Source of the DNA: JAFGIT01 sp016929465 [NCBI: Candidatus Coatesbacteria bacterium]
GTDB taxonomy: Bacteria; B130-G9
DNA: 7,459 bases
Reading direction: 5' to 3'
Assembly (NCBI GenBank): GCA_016929465.1
Contig: JAFGIT010000356.1
Coordinates: 1 to 7,459, forward strand
Under the pieces are notes generated by a model. That model was not told the origin of the DNA and did no database searches. It saw only the letters and a program-made list of their open reading frames with translations. The translations under genes and the position numbers were made by a program. Below, piece after piece: positions 6,328-7,459 of the stretch; the stretch's first letter is position 1, and every line of letters starts with the position of its first letter.

Positions 6328-7459
6328 CTACCTCAAGGTCTCTAGCTTCAGATCAGGTTGATTTTCTTGCCGATGTGGTATTCGAGGGTCTCTCTGAATA
6401 AACGATCTGTCAGGCATGATTGTGGGTTGTGCAGTGCTGGCGCAGTTGGACATTGCCGACACGTTGCCGGCATCATCAAACGTCTTGATAGCGAAATACC
6501 AGACCTGGCCGCCTTGAGGAAGAGCAAGTAGAAAATTCTCCACTGTCCCGGGGAACGAGGGGAAATAAAGAACCGGCACCGTCAACGCCTGTTCGAAATC
6601 CGCATCGTCATTGACTTTAGAGGATGAAGTCCGTATGTAGTAGCCTTTCGCCCGTCCGAGCATACCATCGTCACCGGGGGCGGTCCAGGTTAGTCGAACG
6701 TGGGTCTTTTGCGGGTTGAGTTCGACACCGAGGTCACTCACCTTCGCGGGCGGGGTACCATCTGCCGTGTAGTCATACATCCTGAGGCAGCGCAAGTCAT
6801 TGAGCGTGCCTGAGCTCCCCGTCCCGCCGAATGTCAGCATGTAGGCATATTCATCGAACGTCCCGGGGGGGAGCGTCACGACCGCGGCAGCGCTCCTGGG
6901 GCTGGGAGGAATCCCCGTCACGACATCGTTCAATTCGGTCCATTCGTTGGTTTCTGTGTCGAAGCTGTCGAGGTAATAGACATTTGGCGAGAAGTTCACT
7001 TGTGTGCGTCCGGCGAAGATGGTGATCTTCTTCAGGTCTTCGTCCGGGGCGAGCGAGGGGGCGAACCTGGCCTCGGACATTGCCCCGGAGGCTAACACGC
7101 GCGTGAACAGGAGCGTTTCTGGGTCCAGGGAGTAGAGCTTGCTGCTGGGGCCGATGTCGGACATACCACCATAGAGGAACCCTCGGTCGATTGATGGGAG
7201 GTACGTAAAGGCTGAGAGTATGACCTCGGTCGGCTGGAGGCCCGGGCACTCCATGGTCTGCCATTCATGCGAATCGAGACCGAAGGAGTAGAAGTTCAGC
7301 TCCCTACTCCATGTGCTGTTGAGGAAGCACCCATAAAAGAGAAGCCGATTGCGCCTCGAATCCAACAGACCTACTGCCGGCAAAGTCGGGTAAGTCTCAT
7401 CGTCGGATACAGGTTTGAACTCTGTCCATTCGTTGTCGGATAGATCGAGTAGATATATG
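6328..7459 (-). CDS. Secreted multidomain protein, first gene of the array (5' end beyond window): Kelch propeller remainder + Fn3
   Basis: The frame ends with TAG at 6328-6330 and stays open to the right edge, giving 376 visible codons. The first in-frame ATG, at 7383, is not the start. The 25 codons upstream of it continue a Kelch strand (YLLDLSDNEWTEF) that matches YRLDLLDYEWTAF of the complete paralogue. Visible residues 1-16 are the end of blade 2. Blades 3-6 follow (about 17-232), with RLLFYGC, GFLYGG, KITIFAGR and MLTFGG strands. An Fn3 domain (about 234-342) has LTWTAPGDDG, a VPVLYFPSFPGT loop and DDAGN. A 37-residue basic tail ends the protein. The final VPVLY...SNCA section is about two-thirds identical to the neighbour's. 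The missing N-terminal part probably has a signal peptide, GATase-like domain and Ig-like repeats like its two paralogues (inference). No catalytic residues of galactose oxidase can be recognised, so this is a binding or scaffold propeller of unknown target. Confidence 0.92.
   Translation of the reverse strand, partial: IYLLDLSDNEWTEFKPVSDDETYPTLPAVGLLDSRRNRLLFYGCFLNSTWSRELNFYSFGLDSHEWQTMECPGLQPTEVILSAFTYLPSIDRGFLYGGMSDIGPSSKLYSLDPETLLFTRVLASGAMSEARFAPSLAPDEDLKKITIFAGRTQVNFSPNVYYLDSFDTETNEWTELNDVVTGIPPSPRSAAAVVTLPPGTFDEYAYMLTFGGTGSSGTLNDLRCLRMYDYTADGTPPAKVSDLGVELNPQKTHVRLTWTAPGDDGMLGRAKGYYIRTSSSKVNDDADFEQALTVPVLYFPSFPGTVENFLLALPQGGQVWYFAIKTFDDAGNVSAMSNCASTAQPTIMPDRSFIQRDPRIPHRQENQPDLKLETLR
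6330..6334 (-). promoter_or_regulatory. Shine-Dalgarno of the second gene, embedded in the end of the first
   Basis: The minus strand reads GAGGT, 4 nt before the ATG at 6325. It is built from the last Leu-Arg codons (TTG AGG) and the T of the TAG stop of the upstream gene. The two genes are only 2 nt apart, so ribosomes finishing the first are placed to start the second. Confidence 0.75.

Noticed and set aside
7381-7383. ATG at 7383 as start of the first gene
   Set aside because: The frame is open upstream to the edge, and those 25 codons encode a Kelch strand homologous to the complete paralogue.

Overview
The window is almost fully coding (about 99%) on the minus strand. It holds three very large, tandem, paralogous genes for secreted multidomain proteins. 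The base composition is moderately GC-rich by eye. The genes have bacterial features: uninterrupted frames, Shine-Dalgarno motifs, Sec signal peptides and 2-5 nt spacers. The mix of a GATase-like domain, bacterial Ig-like repeats, fibronectin type III (Fn3) domains carrying an APGDDG loop, and a Kelch propeller resembles large exported proteins of uncultured candidate-phylum or delta-proteobacteria-like lineages. The sequence does not fix the phylum, and that assignment is inference only.

Layout in transcription order, right to left. (A) Positions 7459-6328 hold the C-terminal 376 codons of a first protein: most of a Kelch propeller, one Fn3 domain and a basic tail. Its start lies outside the window. 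(B) Positions 6325-2171 hold the only complete gene, 1384 codons: signal peptide, GATase/ThuA-like domain, three Ig-like repeats, a Big_5-like domain, two Fn3 domains, a six-bladed Kelch propeller, a third Fn3 domain and a basic tail. (C) Positions 2165-1 hold the N-terminal 721 codons of a third protein with the same order: signal peptide, GATase/ThuA-like domain, three Ig-like repeats, Big_5-like domain and the start of an Fn3 domain. Its stop lies outside the window. This frame has no internal stop anywhere from 2165 to the edge.

The spacers are 2 nt (A to B) and 5 nt (B to C). At both junctions the last arginine codon(s) of the upstream gene form the Shine-Dalgarno of the downstream gene, so the genes are almost certainly co-transcribed and probably translationally coupled. 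B overlaps A in its C-terminal half and C in its N-terminal half, and matches both colinearly. The simplest reading is a tandem array of at least three copies of one architecture. No promoter, terminator, RNA gene, mobile element or CRISPR array is visible.

No enzyme can be named. The GATase-like domains lack the canonical cysteine nucleophile, and everything downstream is made of binding or scaffold folds. The likeliest role is at the cell surface or outside the cell, in adhesion, glycan or protein binding, or matrix. The function is unknown.
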